From: Emmonsiellopsis sp. PD_33
Taxonomy: Eukaryota; Ascomycota; Eurotiomycetes; Onygenales; Ajellomycetaceae
DNA length: 39,538 nucleotides
Assembly (NCBI GenBank): GCA_032988165.1
Contig: JANTQF010000328.1
Coordinates: 1 to 39,538 of the forward strand
Direction of reading: 5' to 3'
The notes below the pieces were generated by a model, which was not told the DNA's origin, made no database searches, and worked only from the letters and a program-made list of their open reading frames with translations. Of this stretch, positions 21,218-32,920 are shown piece by piece. Position 1 is the first letter of the stretch. Every line of letters starts with the position of its first letter. Made by a program: the position numbers and the translations under genes.

Positions 21218-24053
21218 CTAAATCCCAGCCAGGACATTAAGATATCCCTTCTTCGTCAACCGAGTAAAATCCACAAAAGCAGGCGCTGTCTGTTTCGGTT
21301 CCGTTCCCGCAGGCGGCAATCCATCAGAACCATCACCGGGCGCGGAAGCGCCAGCTCCAGCGTCCTTATCCTCACCACCAACCGCGTGGCTGGAGGAGGT
21401 AGGAGGTGGGGAGGCCGGGTTTGCGCCGCCTCCGGCGCCGACAGCCAGATCAGCCAGATGCTGAAGGGAGCGTTGCTCTGTTGGGCCAACAAGTGGCGGG
21501 CCGGATCCCGCGGGGCCGCCCTGTGCTCCTCCCGCTTTGACCTTGGAGAGCTTGGCTTGGACAAAGGCGTGGATACAGCTGTCCCAGGATGGAGTGGCGA
21601 AGATATTTTCGAATTCACCGGCTGTGGCGGAGTATTTTTCGCGTTGGGAGATGACTTGGAGGGCCTTTTCGAGAGACTCCCAGGCGTCGTTGGCTAGGTC
21701 TGGTAGGTCAGTAACCTCGAGGAGGGTGACTACGGCGAGAGCGAGGAAGTGGATGTGGAAAGGGGACGAGGTTGGAGTTTGGGACTGAGATTCCCTGTGG
21801 AGGAGGTCGATGATGACCTCGGCGGGGTAGAGGATCTCGGATGGAGTGTAGGTGAAGAGGTGCCGTTTTAGGAGCAGAGTTATGAACCAGAACATCAGTG
21901 GGGAGAGCTCCTCGATGCGCGCCACGCTTAGATTATCGCCGGTGCCATTGAGTTGAAGCTGTTCGACATCCTTGATGCGGTTCAATTGACCGTACATGGT
22001 GCGTTTGAGCGCACGGCTTGCGCCGTAGTTTGAGAGGGTGTGGGGCGTTGTATCGAAAAGAAGGTCGCTAATCTCCGTAAGTAGTGTGGAATAGCCTTTG
22101 GGGGGAAAAAAAGAGTCAGCAATGTTATACGACACAAACATTCATTCGCTAGGGCGGCACATACGTGCGATTTGCAAAGTGGCCAGGCCAAAGACATGCC
22201 TATCTTCGGGGGTAGCAGTCTCGTTAGCATCAAAGATATCAGGGCCTGCAACAGCAACCGCGTGCCAGCGCGACAAGATGCCAACTACGATCCAGTTGCG
22301 TCTTGCAATGTTAGCATCGGAATCAGAATCGTTGTCGTCAGGGTTGCTAGTCCTGAGCTGGCCGAGGCTCTTGGCAATGTAATATGATAAAGGAAAAGCA
22401 ACTTCCAAAAGCACCGATTTCGAAAGGCCATTTTGAGCCCGCAAGTTTTCTGGTCCACGAGCATCGGCTTCAAGTACCAGCAGGATTATACTTTGAAGTA
22501 AAACTAGATTAGTCGACAGCGATCGCGAGGATGGGTCTTCGCGGAACGACGCGAATATTCGATCCTGCGCCTTCTCAAAAGTTTGAATCTGCTGGAACTC
22601 CTTCTCAGCACGAAGCAGATTCGCACCGGTGACGGCATAGAGACAATGAAGGAACGATTCCTGGGTCTGACGATTAGTCTGCTGGAGGTGGTCGCGGAAC
22701 CGATCCCTCGAGTTTGGCAGCACAGGTAGGATAGGATGGATGTTGTGGTAGTAACTACGCATTCGAAGTTAGTATATTTACGGGACGAATCACTAAAGAT
22801 TCCACATACGCGTCAAAGACCTTATCGTCCAAATCGACAACAGGCAGCAATTCATCGCCCAAGCCGCTGATCTCTGTCTGCTGTCCTGCGGCAGTGCCTT
22901 CTTGTGACCAAAATGGGGGGTTAACCTTGGTAGATCCGTTCGCGAGGAGTGGGCTGGGATACATGTCGACATTTGCGCCCGCATCGCCTTGAGGAACTTG
23001 AGACCCGTCCTTAGTTGGCGTCTGGACGGGCCAGCCTCCGACTGAGGACGGACGTCCGCCTTGGGGGAAGGGAGGTTGCATGAAGGAATTTTGGATTCCT
23101 TCGGACATTGAATATGTCCGCTTCCGGGTTAGGAGGTTACTTTCCATGGCGGGCGAGAACTCCTGATACCCTCTCGGAGATGTCTCATCTGGCATTGATT
23201 GGTACTGCATGTCGGATTGGGCGAGTCCGGGATGCATCTGGTTCTCGAGGCTGTTTATGCGGTCTGCCAGCTCTTTAATATACCTATCGATCGCGTTAGA
23301 GACGATCAAACCACCATGGCATGGTAGAATCCAAAACTAAATCTTACCCTTTGCTAGGTCCACGCTTCATTGGAACCCGGCTAAATTCGCATGTCGCGTT
23401 GGTTCGGCGGCAGTTGGAACAAGTCTCGACTCCGGCCTCTGAAGTCGCATCGCATCGAACCTTTGATCGTGTTAGTTACCGTGTCGAAATATAAAATCAA
23501 ATATAAACCAGCCCACCTTCTTGCGTCTACACTCGTCGCACGCCCGAGAGACCTTGGATCTCTTCCGTCGGGCGCTTTGATCGCCGTAGCTCAAGTCATG
23601 GTTCGGGTCTACGCCAACCTGTTGGTTTGGCGTGAATTGCAGGAGATGCGCCTGCTGCTGCTGCTGCTGTTGTTGATGCTGGTCTGCTGAGGAGGCGCGA
23701 TTCACGTCTGTCGCGCCAGTATTCGACTGCCCCAAGACCATCGGTTGGCCGTGACTAATTCCATTGGATGACGTATCAGCAATATTTGCAGCAGAAGCCT
23801 CACGCGACAATTCAGCGGAAAGATGGAGCTCGTCGGCGGTCAGATGTCGCGGCTGGTTGGCGTAGTAGGACATGGTGCCTTGACCCATTTGCGCCGCGTT
23901 GGGGGAAGGGTATGAATGGGCCGGAGGGATGTCAGAGTGGTCTCTCGATTCCATAGCAGCGGAAGCGCCTTCGGGAATGGAGGCTCGAGGGGTCTGTGGC
24001 TGAAGCGGATCTCCGGACGACTGGGTATAGTTGGGCGGGACGCGGTCTGCCAT
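21218..24053 (-). CDS. Zn2Cys6 transcription factor, Rgt1-like
   Basis: Probable nuclear regulator of hexose transport, by similarity to yeast and Candida Rgt1. Five exons (24053-23517, 23460-23348, 23283-22810, 22754-22165, 22095-21218) give 863 aa. The zinc cluster is C-X2-C-X6-C-X10-C-X2-C-X6-C at residues 172-203, within KRSKVSRACDECRRKK and CSNCRRTNATC, and is split by intron 1. The block CEFSRVPMKRGPSKGYIKEL just after it is the feature I associate with Rgt1, where it contacts DNA or forms the linker to a coiled coil (LADRINSLENQM). An N-terminal Gln-run is coded by a CAG/CAA repeat. The middle homology region begins near FDAYYHNIHPILPVLP, as in fungal TF domains. The C-terminal part has a Gly/Ala/Pro-rich disordered patch before the ending LTKKGYLNVLAGI. 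In yeast Rgt1 represses hexose transporter genes when glucose is low; the role here is inferred. Confidence 0.82.
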
Positions 24054-24342
24054 GGACAGCAGGAGGTGTTTTTGGGAGTCTAAACAGCCATTCGAGGGGG
24101 CAAAAGACGAATTAGCCTAGCGCGACTGGGAATTGGGCCAGGGAACAACAGGCGACCAACGCGGTTCAGAGCAGACGCAAACACGGCGGCGTCAACACTG
24201 CGAGCTCTCGGAGCTGTCACGATGATCGCATTCGATTAGGGCTCGAGACGGAGGACGGGCTTTGTTTTATGCGGATTCGACGAGCGACGTTGGCGGCGTG
24301 CGGGATGGAACAATTTGGGCGCCGAGCGCGGTGCGGCGGCAA

Positions 24343-24404
24343 GTCACCTGATCAAACAGTCACCTGATGTCACGTGGGAATTATCTTATGTAATCTATCA
24401 CGTG
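24343..24404. promoter_or_regulatory. E-box-like cluster upstream of RGT1-like gene
   Basis: Within about 60 bp there are two direct copies of GTCACCTGA 16 bp apart, followed by GTCACGTG (24369-24376) and a palindromic TCACGTGA (24398-24405). It begins about 290 bp upstream of the start codon. The spacing suggests a bound array of CACGTG-type factors, but the factor is unknown. Confidence 0.4.
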
Positions 24405-25641
24405 ATACTATCCCAATCCAAAAGAGGAAGGCAGCAATAACTTCACGGCTATCGAAGTCCATCTTACTAATTATACCCCGAGGCCTGGGTAGTTTGCACC
24501 CATGGCCAATCGCCATGCCATCATCATGAATCATGATAAACCGCAGCGATGGTCATCAAAGATTCAAAACCATCAAACGTTCCAACCCTCGCGCTAACGG
24601 AAGTTAACTAGCGCTTGCGATGCGGGGAATTGAATCCTTCGCTCTGTTGATGGCTCGATGATCGTAAACAGGACTCCATCGCCACCAGTTCCATCACACG
24701 AGCAGGATGGAATGCGCAGCAACCTGCTTCGCTGCGACGACGAAGGAATGGATGTCCTGAGAAGACAAAACAAATATGCCATGCCTTCCGAAGACCATTT
24801 TAGAATATCCGTCCTGACTTACCACTACAGTTCCTATATTACCCCCAGACGGCCAGTTAGGTCAGAACGTTCGCCCACAGAGCTACAGCACAGTTGTGGT
24901 CAAACTGGGATTGGCGGTCCGTCGGGGATCGTTTGATGCCCAAGCTATCCCTGGAGAGAGAGGAAAGAGCGGGTAACGCGGGGCAGACAAGCTCCTTGCA
25001 GCGGATATGAAAAAGGCTAATATAAATTTCCTTCCCCACATCCTTCAACTCACTTCGGTAGCTCGGAGGCTTGGATGCTGTGCAGAAGACAAACACGAGA
25101 AAAGCCAACTGCAGATCTCCTTCCAAACTCAAGGGCAACGATGCAAATGTTACATGGCTTCTTCACAAAAGAGCGAAGAAGAAATAATGTGGCAGGGTAG
25201 ATAAACTACCCCGTATTTCGTATCGCCGGCACTTCCATCCCGAGCAGGGGGAGAAATTCCAACCGACGACGAAAGCTCTGACGATGTCTATTCTTGTTCT
25301 ATTCTTACCACCATCTGGAACTTGATTGGGTGATAAGACACTCGTTTCAGCTAAAGACTTCTGGCCCTAAAACCTTGATATCGTATCCACGAATCCGCTC
25401 GACTCTTCTCAACAGACAGCATCACCATTACTACCATCTGTAACCACCTCCCGAGTCCAAAACGCATCTCCTTAGTAACCCCATCTCCAAAAACCCAACC
25501 CAGCCCAGCCACCAGCATATCAATTAGTTACGTATTAGCTCCATCGCCGAAAACATCACCGTTCCGTCCACCCGACTCTTCCTTGCGGATAGAGGTAGCG
25601 TACGGATATAGACACGCAGAAACAGTACTCGTCCCAAAACA

Positions 25642-26012
25642 GGCATGGATAGATACAGGGATAGTCTGGCTATCTACAGGGAAACTAAAGGTAAATTATA
25701 CATAGAATTACAGAACCATGCCTACCAAGAAAACACTGCCTGCATTATCTACATATTCTCAGGGCCAGCTTCTAGCCTTCTCTAACTCACTGCTAGTCAA
25801 GTAGAGATCTCATGTATAGATATCTCCTGCTCTAGCACCTACCTCTATACAGCTTTTAAAAAGTAAAGGTATACTTATTATGGAGAGAATCTAATAAGAG
25901 ATGAAGACTGTTTGGCAGATAGGCATGGTGCTGTAATTCTATGTATAATTTACCTTAGTGTATCTTGGTTTCCCTGTAGATAGCCAGATTATCCCTGTAG
26001 ATATCAATGCCC
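25642..26012. mobile_element. 371-bp MITE with long inverted repeats and 9-bp target duplication
   Basis: The two ends are inverted repeats of about 80-90 bp. The left end starts GGCATGGATAGATACAGGGA; the reverse complement of the right end starts GGGCATTGATATCTACAGGG. Both continue through CTGGCTATCTACAGGGAAAC and, after an indel of about 10 bp, GGTAAATTATACATAGAATT. The direct repeat CCCAAAACA flanks the element on both sides (25633-25641 and 26013-26021). Long inverted repeats with a 9-bp duplication suggest a non-autonomous Mutator-like element. No coding capacity. The exact ends could shift by one base because of a C-run on the right. Confidence 0.75.
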
Positions 26013-29000
26013 CCCAAAACACGATAATGAGTACGAGAACAAGTCACAAGAAATGGCCCTCACATGTGGTTCTCGGGATAGGAGTTTTGAAGCGAGCAAC
26101 CGGTATGTACTGTACATACATACATACAATGCACTCCGCGCATACGAAACGGGGGGCATTCTCTTTTTCATAGTATGCATAAAATGTAAATATAGAAATT
26201 GCGCTGACTATACTAGCTACGCTGCATATCAGAGAGAGAAGCAAAGCTACAATACATTAATAGGCTTGAAGGCTATCTTTTGTTTCGAAAGCGCCGTGGG
26301 ATTCTAGTGAATATTCTCGTGTGACAGAATGATTTATTTACTAAGTTATTCAACAGCTTTCGGGGCCTAGTTAGTCGATGAAGCAATTTCGCACCGCTTG
26401 TGAAAGGGAGAAAAACAGAGGGAGAGAAAGAAAAAAATCCTAGAACGGGCCATGAGATTTCGAATTAGCGGAAAGGACGGCAACTACATCCTTTCTTCGC
26501 TACCGAGCTCAGGATGGCACTGGATTTTTCGTTTCTTTTCTCTATTTTTCTGAGCACTTGCATGCTTTTATATAGTAACCTATAAGAATCTCATATAAAT
26601 TTTATTCCGTAGATCATTTAAATCAATCAAATCCATTGATTCGTGTTTCATCACTTAGTGCCAATAAAATAAAACGTGGGCCTTAATATCCTCACAATGA
26701 TAGGTTAAGAATCAACCATTGAAGACAACTTATTTCCTCTACAGAAGAGGGAGTAGCCATATGAGATGGATGTAGGCATCGCGATGCTACATCAGACCAC
26801 CCACTTGTTTCGCAAAGAATAAACCAGAAAATACTGCAAATGGAGGTTCTTGACAGCCTTGAAAAGATCCCATTCTCATCAACCCATAAGCCACTCCCAG
26901 GCACCGGATTGGGATCCGGTAATACTTCTGCACAGTCAGGCAGGCTGTTTGCGGCCTCAGCCTTGTAGCGACAGTGAACCATGAGAGCCCCCCAAGTAAA
27001 CAACAACTGTAGTTACTCGATGCGGAAGTGTCTCCAGCATTGGACCCGTCCATTTTAGCCGTGTAGTGTCGAAGCCTGAAGACCCTGGGGGAATTCCAAA
27101 CTACCTGCAAACAGTTGAAGAGGGGAAGTGCCAAGTGGTAGTCGGGACCCACACCACAAAAGCTAAAAAAAGAAACAAGGGGGGAAAAAGAAAAGAGAGT
27201 TTTGTCATCGGATGCGCCTCAAACCTTGGTTGGTTGTGGGCAGTTTGAGCTAGCCCTGCAGGGCTAATGTGTGGAACGTTCGAAGGGTTTTCTAGCGTCT
27301 GTGCGTTGTGGGGACGTGGCGTGGGGTCGAGGTAAATCAGACCGATGAAACCAGACAGTCGGGGCCAATAAATACAACCGAGAATGTAGACAAAGCCAGT
27401 GGAGGCATATTACCCTTTTTTTGAGGGAGACGCTAAAAAAGTGTATACGGGGCACCCGGCTGTTCGGCAGGAACGAAGTTAACTGTTGTGGGGATCGTAT
27501 CTTGTCCGCTGCTTTTCCACTATGTAGAAAGGGGAAAATGGGGCAGAATCCATTTCCGATGTAGGTACCAAGTGTGGTAGGTTATGGAGTCGGCTAGGAT
27601 TGTAAATGCCAATAAATATCATCAATAACAATGAATTTCCAGTATCAGTACGTACCTAGCATGCTGGAGGGCATGCTTGAGATCTGCCTAGGGCTGAAGG
27701 CGCAAACTGGGCGCCGCCTTGCTCATGTACCCAAAATAACAATATTTCCGGGAATGGAGAATAACATGACCACGGCCCAGTAGCAATACAGCAGGACTAT
27801 CGCAAGTTCATAATGTGTTCAGCTGCTCTATGGTGGGTATGCGCCAAGCCCGTTAGGCTAGAATCTATTCCGGTGAACTCGGTCTCCATGTCGACCTCGA
27901 AGTCTATCAAGTTGAATGACTTCTGGGAAATACCAGCAGGAGATTAGGTCTCCACATCCCATCTAGGTTTGGATGATGCACAGTACGGCTGGGATATGGA
28001 AATGAAAAGGTGGCAATAACGGAGGTGAGGATAATGACTAACTGAGTTTCATTGAGATACTGTTGGCTGCCGATCCGAGATACAATGTTTCTATTGCCAC
28101 TAATGAAATGATCGGCCGATTAGCAGAAATCCGCGGCCTGGATGCGTTCAAGTTGCCTTGGGGTAGGGTTAGAAACCGTCCATGAGTTATCAGAGGATGT
28201 AGACCGGGGAAGTAAAGGCCCATCTCGAAGAGGTAGTGTAGGCGGGTTAATATGGCATACCACCCTGGTATGGATGTATGATTCCTGGCAGCCGCTGCGA
28301 GGTGCGACAGAAGTGCAATATTGCATTGAGTTTTGAAAGAATGGTGGGCTGTGAGTCGGGCCGAAAGTTGAGGGTGTTAATCGCTCAGCCTAGTTGAACG
28401 AGTCAGGCTCATGCATATGCTTTAATCCAGAGAGAGCAGCTAATCGCTCCGATTTTTTCCGCATAAGGCGGGGGAACTTTCTGATTCGTGTCGAGGCAAG
28501 GCGAAATGCCTAGGATCGCCAAGCAGGTACCAGATCATCACAGACAACGAACCAGAATCCCAGTATGGGAGAACGGAAATCCTTTGCAGGTAGGGAAATG
28601 GGAACTCATCAAGCTAGAAGGATTCTAGAAGAATAACACGGTTTGGTCGCAGGCGATTGACATCGGTTTACGTAGGTAGTGGGAGGCTGTGAGGCAGCCT
28701 TATCGTAGCTAACTTGCCCGAGCCTCGTATCAACCTGACGAACACCACTTGGAGAAGGGCGATACGATAAACGGAATCGGTTGGCTCCTTTTGGTTCGGA
28801 CGCTTTTGTTTCGGCATGAGCAGCCACCATTTGTCGACTGCGGATCAAGCGGACGAAGATAATGAATACGGAGGATGAATAGGACGCGAAGTAGCGCGCT
28901 TGGAAAGGGACTCGGTGTGCTTGAGATTAAAGAGAATCGCACAAGAATAACGTTTCGGTCTGACGATCTCAATGGGTCCAGCCAAATTGGAATCCTTCCG

Positions 29001-30054
29001 TCAGTATAGTATCCTTGACCATCGCAGCAGCGCCTGGCATGGACCCGGGACGAGAGCCATAGACCAGGATCCACGCCTGATGATTCAAACGTCAATCGTT
29101 GATCGGGGACTCACTGGCTTGGCAAAGTGTGCTGCATGAAGCCAAAGACCAGGGGTGGTGGCGGGCGCAATGATGGATGAGGCGGAGGAGATCCATGGAT
29201 CGATGGATGATATGGGTTGGATGGCCGAAAACGGAAATGCCATGGAAGGCTTCTGGAAGGCCAGCTGGGCCCCAAAGAGGCGATGATCGGCACCAACGTG
29301 AAACCAGCAGGGATTGTTCGAAAATATGTATGTGTTCTTAGCTGAAGAGGACGACGAGCCAGCCAAATACCGGGGTTTGACAGGGCGTTTCCAAGGTTGA
29401 GCAACGAGCAGACCATCAACGTTCTCTGTCAGAATGATTAGCGCGTGAATTTGGCTTGGCGAACTAGTCGATCCGAGTCGCCCTTGGCTTGCACAGTTGC
29501 ACTCGGACAATGTCCTGTGCAGTGTGCACCCGCGAAGAAAAAAGCAAAAGCCGAAGCAGCCGGATGCTAGCGAAGTTGTTAGTGGAAGCCCCCAGGCAAT
29601 CGGAGCCGACATGTTTGCGACATCCCTCCGTGCATCATCCATGGCGCTGATACTAGCCCCGATTACTAGCACATACTTCCCGCGCTCCCACACACGGACC
29701 ACTGGGGGCAGACTCGAAATAATACCCAGTAGTACCTATGGAGGCATCGAACAGGGCAGAATGCTGCGCGGCTGTGGGCATTATAATAAGATATCTAGCC
29801 TCGGGCCTCGACAACAGTCTGTCAAGACAGTAAAGTGTTTGTAGAGCCGTCGTGGTGGTTGAGAACGCACGTCGCCCGTAAGTAAAATAACGGCCAACCA
29901 ACAGCGGGGCGTTTCATTTGTTTTGTTTTTTCTCGTTGGAGTGTGAGGGAGGCAGGATGAATTTCCGTCGTATTTGGCGGCTGGCTGGTATTGTGGCTGA
30001 CGACCGCAGAGATCAACGTCAAGCTACGGCCGCCGCCACGCACCACCCACGCAG

Positions 30055-30240
30055 TATCTCTTCTTTCAACTCCAACCTCACCTCTCCTCTCTCTCGCCTC
30101 CTCTTTTCCCTGCCGTGCGTCTCCTCCTCTCCCCTCCTCTCCCCTCCTCCCTCTCTCCCTATATACTCCCCTCTCCCCTCCTCGCGTCTCTCTCTTTTGT
30201 GCTCTCTCTCAGCTCCGCTTCCTTTGTCCATCTCACCCCC
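30055..30240 (+). promoter_or_regulatory. CT-rich promoter tract of copper-fist gene
   Basis: Almost uninterrupted pyrimidines (CTCTCC units) run for roughly 185 bases, ending about 315 bp before the start codon. Such tracts commonly precede transcription starts in filamentous fungi. Purine-rich on the other strand, with no coding meaning. Confidence 0.45.
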
Positions 30241-30555
30241 CTTTCCTCTTGTCTGGTACTATGCCGTCTTAACCCCTCAAGCTGAACACAACCCCCTTCA
30301 TCCCCCCTTTTTCCCCAATTCACCCAGAAAAGAACCGTTCTTGTTGTGCGCAATCATGGTTTGCGTTCTCCTAAAAAACCTGATCGATCTGTAACAGTCG
30401 GTTGGATCCTCCGTCTGATTGCCAGCGTGGTGGCTCTTCTATATCCCGCATAGTTCGGCCCGCTCTCCCTCTCGCCTCTCCCTCCCCAACAAAACAAGCC
30501 CAAACAACACTCCATCCATTGTACCGCTCCTTTATTTCTCTACTATTCTCCGGAA

Positions 30556-32129
30556 ATGTTGATCAAAGGCGAGAAGTGGGCTTGCGAAGCTTGCATTCGT
30601 GGCCATCGTGTCAGTAACTGCCAACATGCAGGTATGTGAGCGCAGCTGAAAGACAGATAACAAGCCCCCCTCGGGCCTCCCCCCCTCCATATTCAACTCA
30701 TATGTCTTTTTCACTTGCTAACCAACCCCAACAGACCGTCCGTTGAGCCACATCAACAAAAAAGGCCGTCCCGTTTCGCAGTGTCCTCACTGCCGGGGTC
30801 TGCGCAAGGCTCGCACCACCCACACCAAATGCGAATGCGGAGAAAAGCCCCACACAAAGGTTGACTGTCCAGCGGAACCCGGTGACACCCAAGGTGAGTT
30901 GCGCGCAGGCCATATGTCGAGGTCGATGTTCTAATCGGAAGTTAGCCGGGAAAAAGAAACCATGCTGTTGTAGCCACGGCTCTCGCTGCACCTGCGCCGC
31001 GAAACGAGACTGCAACCTGGCTACTGTTCCTGAAGCGGGTACACCACCACGAAGTCGAGCCGCTACTCATCTAGGCCACAGACGCCCACATCTCTCCACT
31101 GCAAAGTCGGAGGATCCACTCCCAGGCTTCCCCTCTCGCCATCATAGAAATAGGCCCCACGAAGCAGCTAATCGCTGTCTGCCCTACTCAATCCCCAGGT
31201 CCAATACGGTCCATATCTCATCAGGCCTTGCGCGTCATTCAGCAGACCATCTTCCGTTACCAGAACCTGGTTTAGAAATGCAGGGAATGCCCGGTCTTGA
31301 CTCGATTACGAGTGCGCCTCTTCCGGTTCGTCGTGTTAGGTCGGAACATGGCTCGCCTGCCAACCTGCCTTCGCTGGGTATCGAGGATGTGAATAGCCAA
31401 ATTCCGCCTCTCGATATTTCTTCTGCTACTTATAACGGGACAACCACGCCCGCCGGTCTATTCGACTATACCGAACCTAACCTAGAACAGTTTTGTTCCC
31501 CTGAGACCGAAACATTCCCCGAAACTCCAAGTTTCAATGTATCACACGTCGACTGGTCCACGTTTGGCATGGATAGCGTCCCAACTACCTTCAGCCAGCC
31601 CCCGTCGTATGCAAGCTTTGACCACGCCAATTTTAACCACCCAGGCCTTGCAGCATCCTCATCAGGAGAGCTGTCTGAAGTCGAAGATTTTGGCCTCGCT
31701 GCTGGAGTGGGAATTTCCAACCTCGATCACGTAGATACCCACAGCATTAGCGACGGGTCCGAAAAAGATCTGTTCCGGATTAGTTCGTCTTCCTCCTACA
31801 TTGATCTACAACAGGCTCAAATGCTGGCCTCGAATGACATTCAGTCGGTCGACATCACTTCCTTTTTGAAAGCGGGGAATGCCATGACCCGGCCACCACA
31901 ACATTTCGACGTGCCAGCGTCAACAGCCATTGATACCTACTCTGTATCGCAGAGCTTTCCTCTCATGGATGCTGGCAGCTTTGCTCCTATCGACGACGAT
32001 ACTCTTCTAGTTGCCCATGGAGGTTTCGTGATCCCGGAACCTAATAATTTCATGTGGGGCCCAACCTCCTACCCTGTGGCAACGTCCGCCCATGAAGGGA
32101 ATATTCCACAGCATACTCAGTGGTTTTAA
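30556..32129 (+). CDS. Copper-fist transcription factor (Ace1/Mac1/Cuf1 family)
   Basis: Nuclear copper-responsive regulator. Three exons (30556-30631, 30735-30893, 30946-32129) give 472 aa. The N-terminal copper fist is complete: C-X2-C and C-X-H zinc ligands in WACEACIRGHRVSNCQH, the minor-groove motif as KGRP (commonly RGRP) in HINKKGRPVSQC, and then CPHC. A second Cys cluster follows in the CECGEKPH and CCCSHGSRCTC segments (about residues 61-93), likely the Cu(I)-binding part. The remainder is Ser/Pro-rich and probably an activation region. I see no C-terminal CxC-type Cys repeats as in Mac1, which favours an Ace1/AceA-like copper-detoxification factor over a Mac1-like uptake activator; this is inference. 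Introns split the fist at residue 26 and again just before the CCC cluster. A short upstream ORF at 30356 may dampen translation. Confidence 0.88.
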
Positions 32130-32671
32130 TACAGTGTTCAACCGAGTTGCTTCTTCAGCGGAGAGAGCGCGGGTTGTGCATTCCCTCTGCCTTTCTCCGG
32201 CGGATTCACACTGATACCGACGACACGACCTTATGACACGGTGTTTATATGATTCCCAGGTGTTCTATATCCTGTCAATCTTCGTTTTCTTCCCCGCGCG
32301 ACTTCAATTTATTGCGATATAAACATCTTCATGTCCACATTTTGTCACGTCTTTTCACTTATATAGATCTCCGGTTTTGGTTGTTAGACGGCGGAGCTCT
32401 AGATTTTAGCATAAGATTTGGGGGGGAGGTTTATCCTTTTTTCATTCTGCCATTTTGCACCTTATTCTTTCATAGAAGCCGTTACGCTCGTCGAACATAA
32501 GCATAGTTATTCCTGTACATACATGGCTGCGTTATACTTGCGTCTACTTATCGTGCACTCAAAATGAAATTGTATTCAAGACTCGTGTTTTGCATCATTT
32601 CCGAGTTGGGAAAGGAGCCGGCAACACGTGAAGCTTAGTCATCCGCGCCCCGGCTGCCAAATCCCGAGCTT
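32130..32671. other. 3' flank of copper-fist gene
   Basis: Contains the likely 3' UTR, a CACGTG at 32635-32640 and no recognised gene. It ends at the target site of the retrotransposon. Confidence 0.5.
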
Positions 32672-32676
32672 TCATT
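32672..32676. repeat. Target-site duplication, left copy (TCATT)
   Basis: TCATT directly abuts the left LTR and is repeated at 38430-38434 directly after the right LTR, as expected for LTR-retrotransposon integration. Confidence 0.85.
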
Positions 32677-32791
32677 TGTGGGAAGGTTGAAGAGTCTTGG
32701 ATTGCTACACTAGTGAGAGAATCTATCTACTGTGCAATCACATAATTGTGCTAAGCCCAATCAGGAGACTGAAGGCCTACAGCCACCAACA
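32677..32791 (-). repeat. LTR, 3' copy relative to element
   Basis: A 115-bp repeat with TG...CA ends, matching 38315-38429 over its full length without gaps. The two copies differ at 13 sites, all transitions. On the minus strand it is preceded by a polypurine tract (AAGGGGGGG, complement of 32792-32800), which marks it as the 3' LTR. Confidence 0.9.
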
Positions 32792-32800
32792 CCCCCCCTT
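32792..32800 (-). other. Polypurine tract of the retrotransposon
   Basis: The minus strand reads AAGGGGGGG immediately before the 3' LTR start TGTTGG. This is the plus-strand primer of reverse transcription and fixes the orientation. Confidence 0.7.
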
Positions 32801-32920
32801 GAGTGGAGCTGTGTGAAAAGCATAGATCTCACAAAAAACACTGAAAAACAACAAAACATCATCAGACAGAGAAAAAATCTAGATATATAATCAGACTTGC
32901 TACTTCCTATCATCCTCAGC

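Larger units (their letters stand above)
24054..30555. other. 6.5 kb gene-poor intergenic region
   Basis: This lies between the divergent starts of the RGT1-like and copper-fist genes. Close to the RGT1-like start it has GTCACCTGA twice (24343-24351, 24359-24367) and CACGTG at 24371-24376 and 24399-24404. It holds one MITE (25642-26012). Near the copper-fist gene there is a CT-rich tract (about 30055-30240) typical of fungal core promoters, and a short upstream ORF (12 codons from 30356). Open frames up to 205 codons exist (29085-29702, -), but none shows family motifs or convincing introns. Species-specific or non-coding transcripts cannot be excluded. Confidence 0.5.

Noticed and set aside
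25654..25999. Tc1/mariner-type TA target site for the 25.6-26.0 kb MITE
   Set aside because: Inverted-repeat homology continues 14 bp beyond the TA on both sides, to a 9-bp direct repeat, so the outer boundaries are preferred.
26692..27152. Overlapping minus-strand frames of 104 and 121 codons
   Set aside because: Two overlapping frames of similar length without motifs look like chance openings.
29085..29702. 205-codon open frame on the minus strand
   Set aside because: No recognisable domain, no supportable start context or introns, and composition like surrounding non-coding DNA. Kept only as a note in the long intergenic region.
30055..30353. Open frames on both strands across the CT-rich tract
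   Set aside because: Artefacts of low-complexity pyrimidine sequence upstream of the copper-fist gene.
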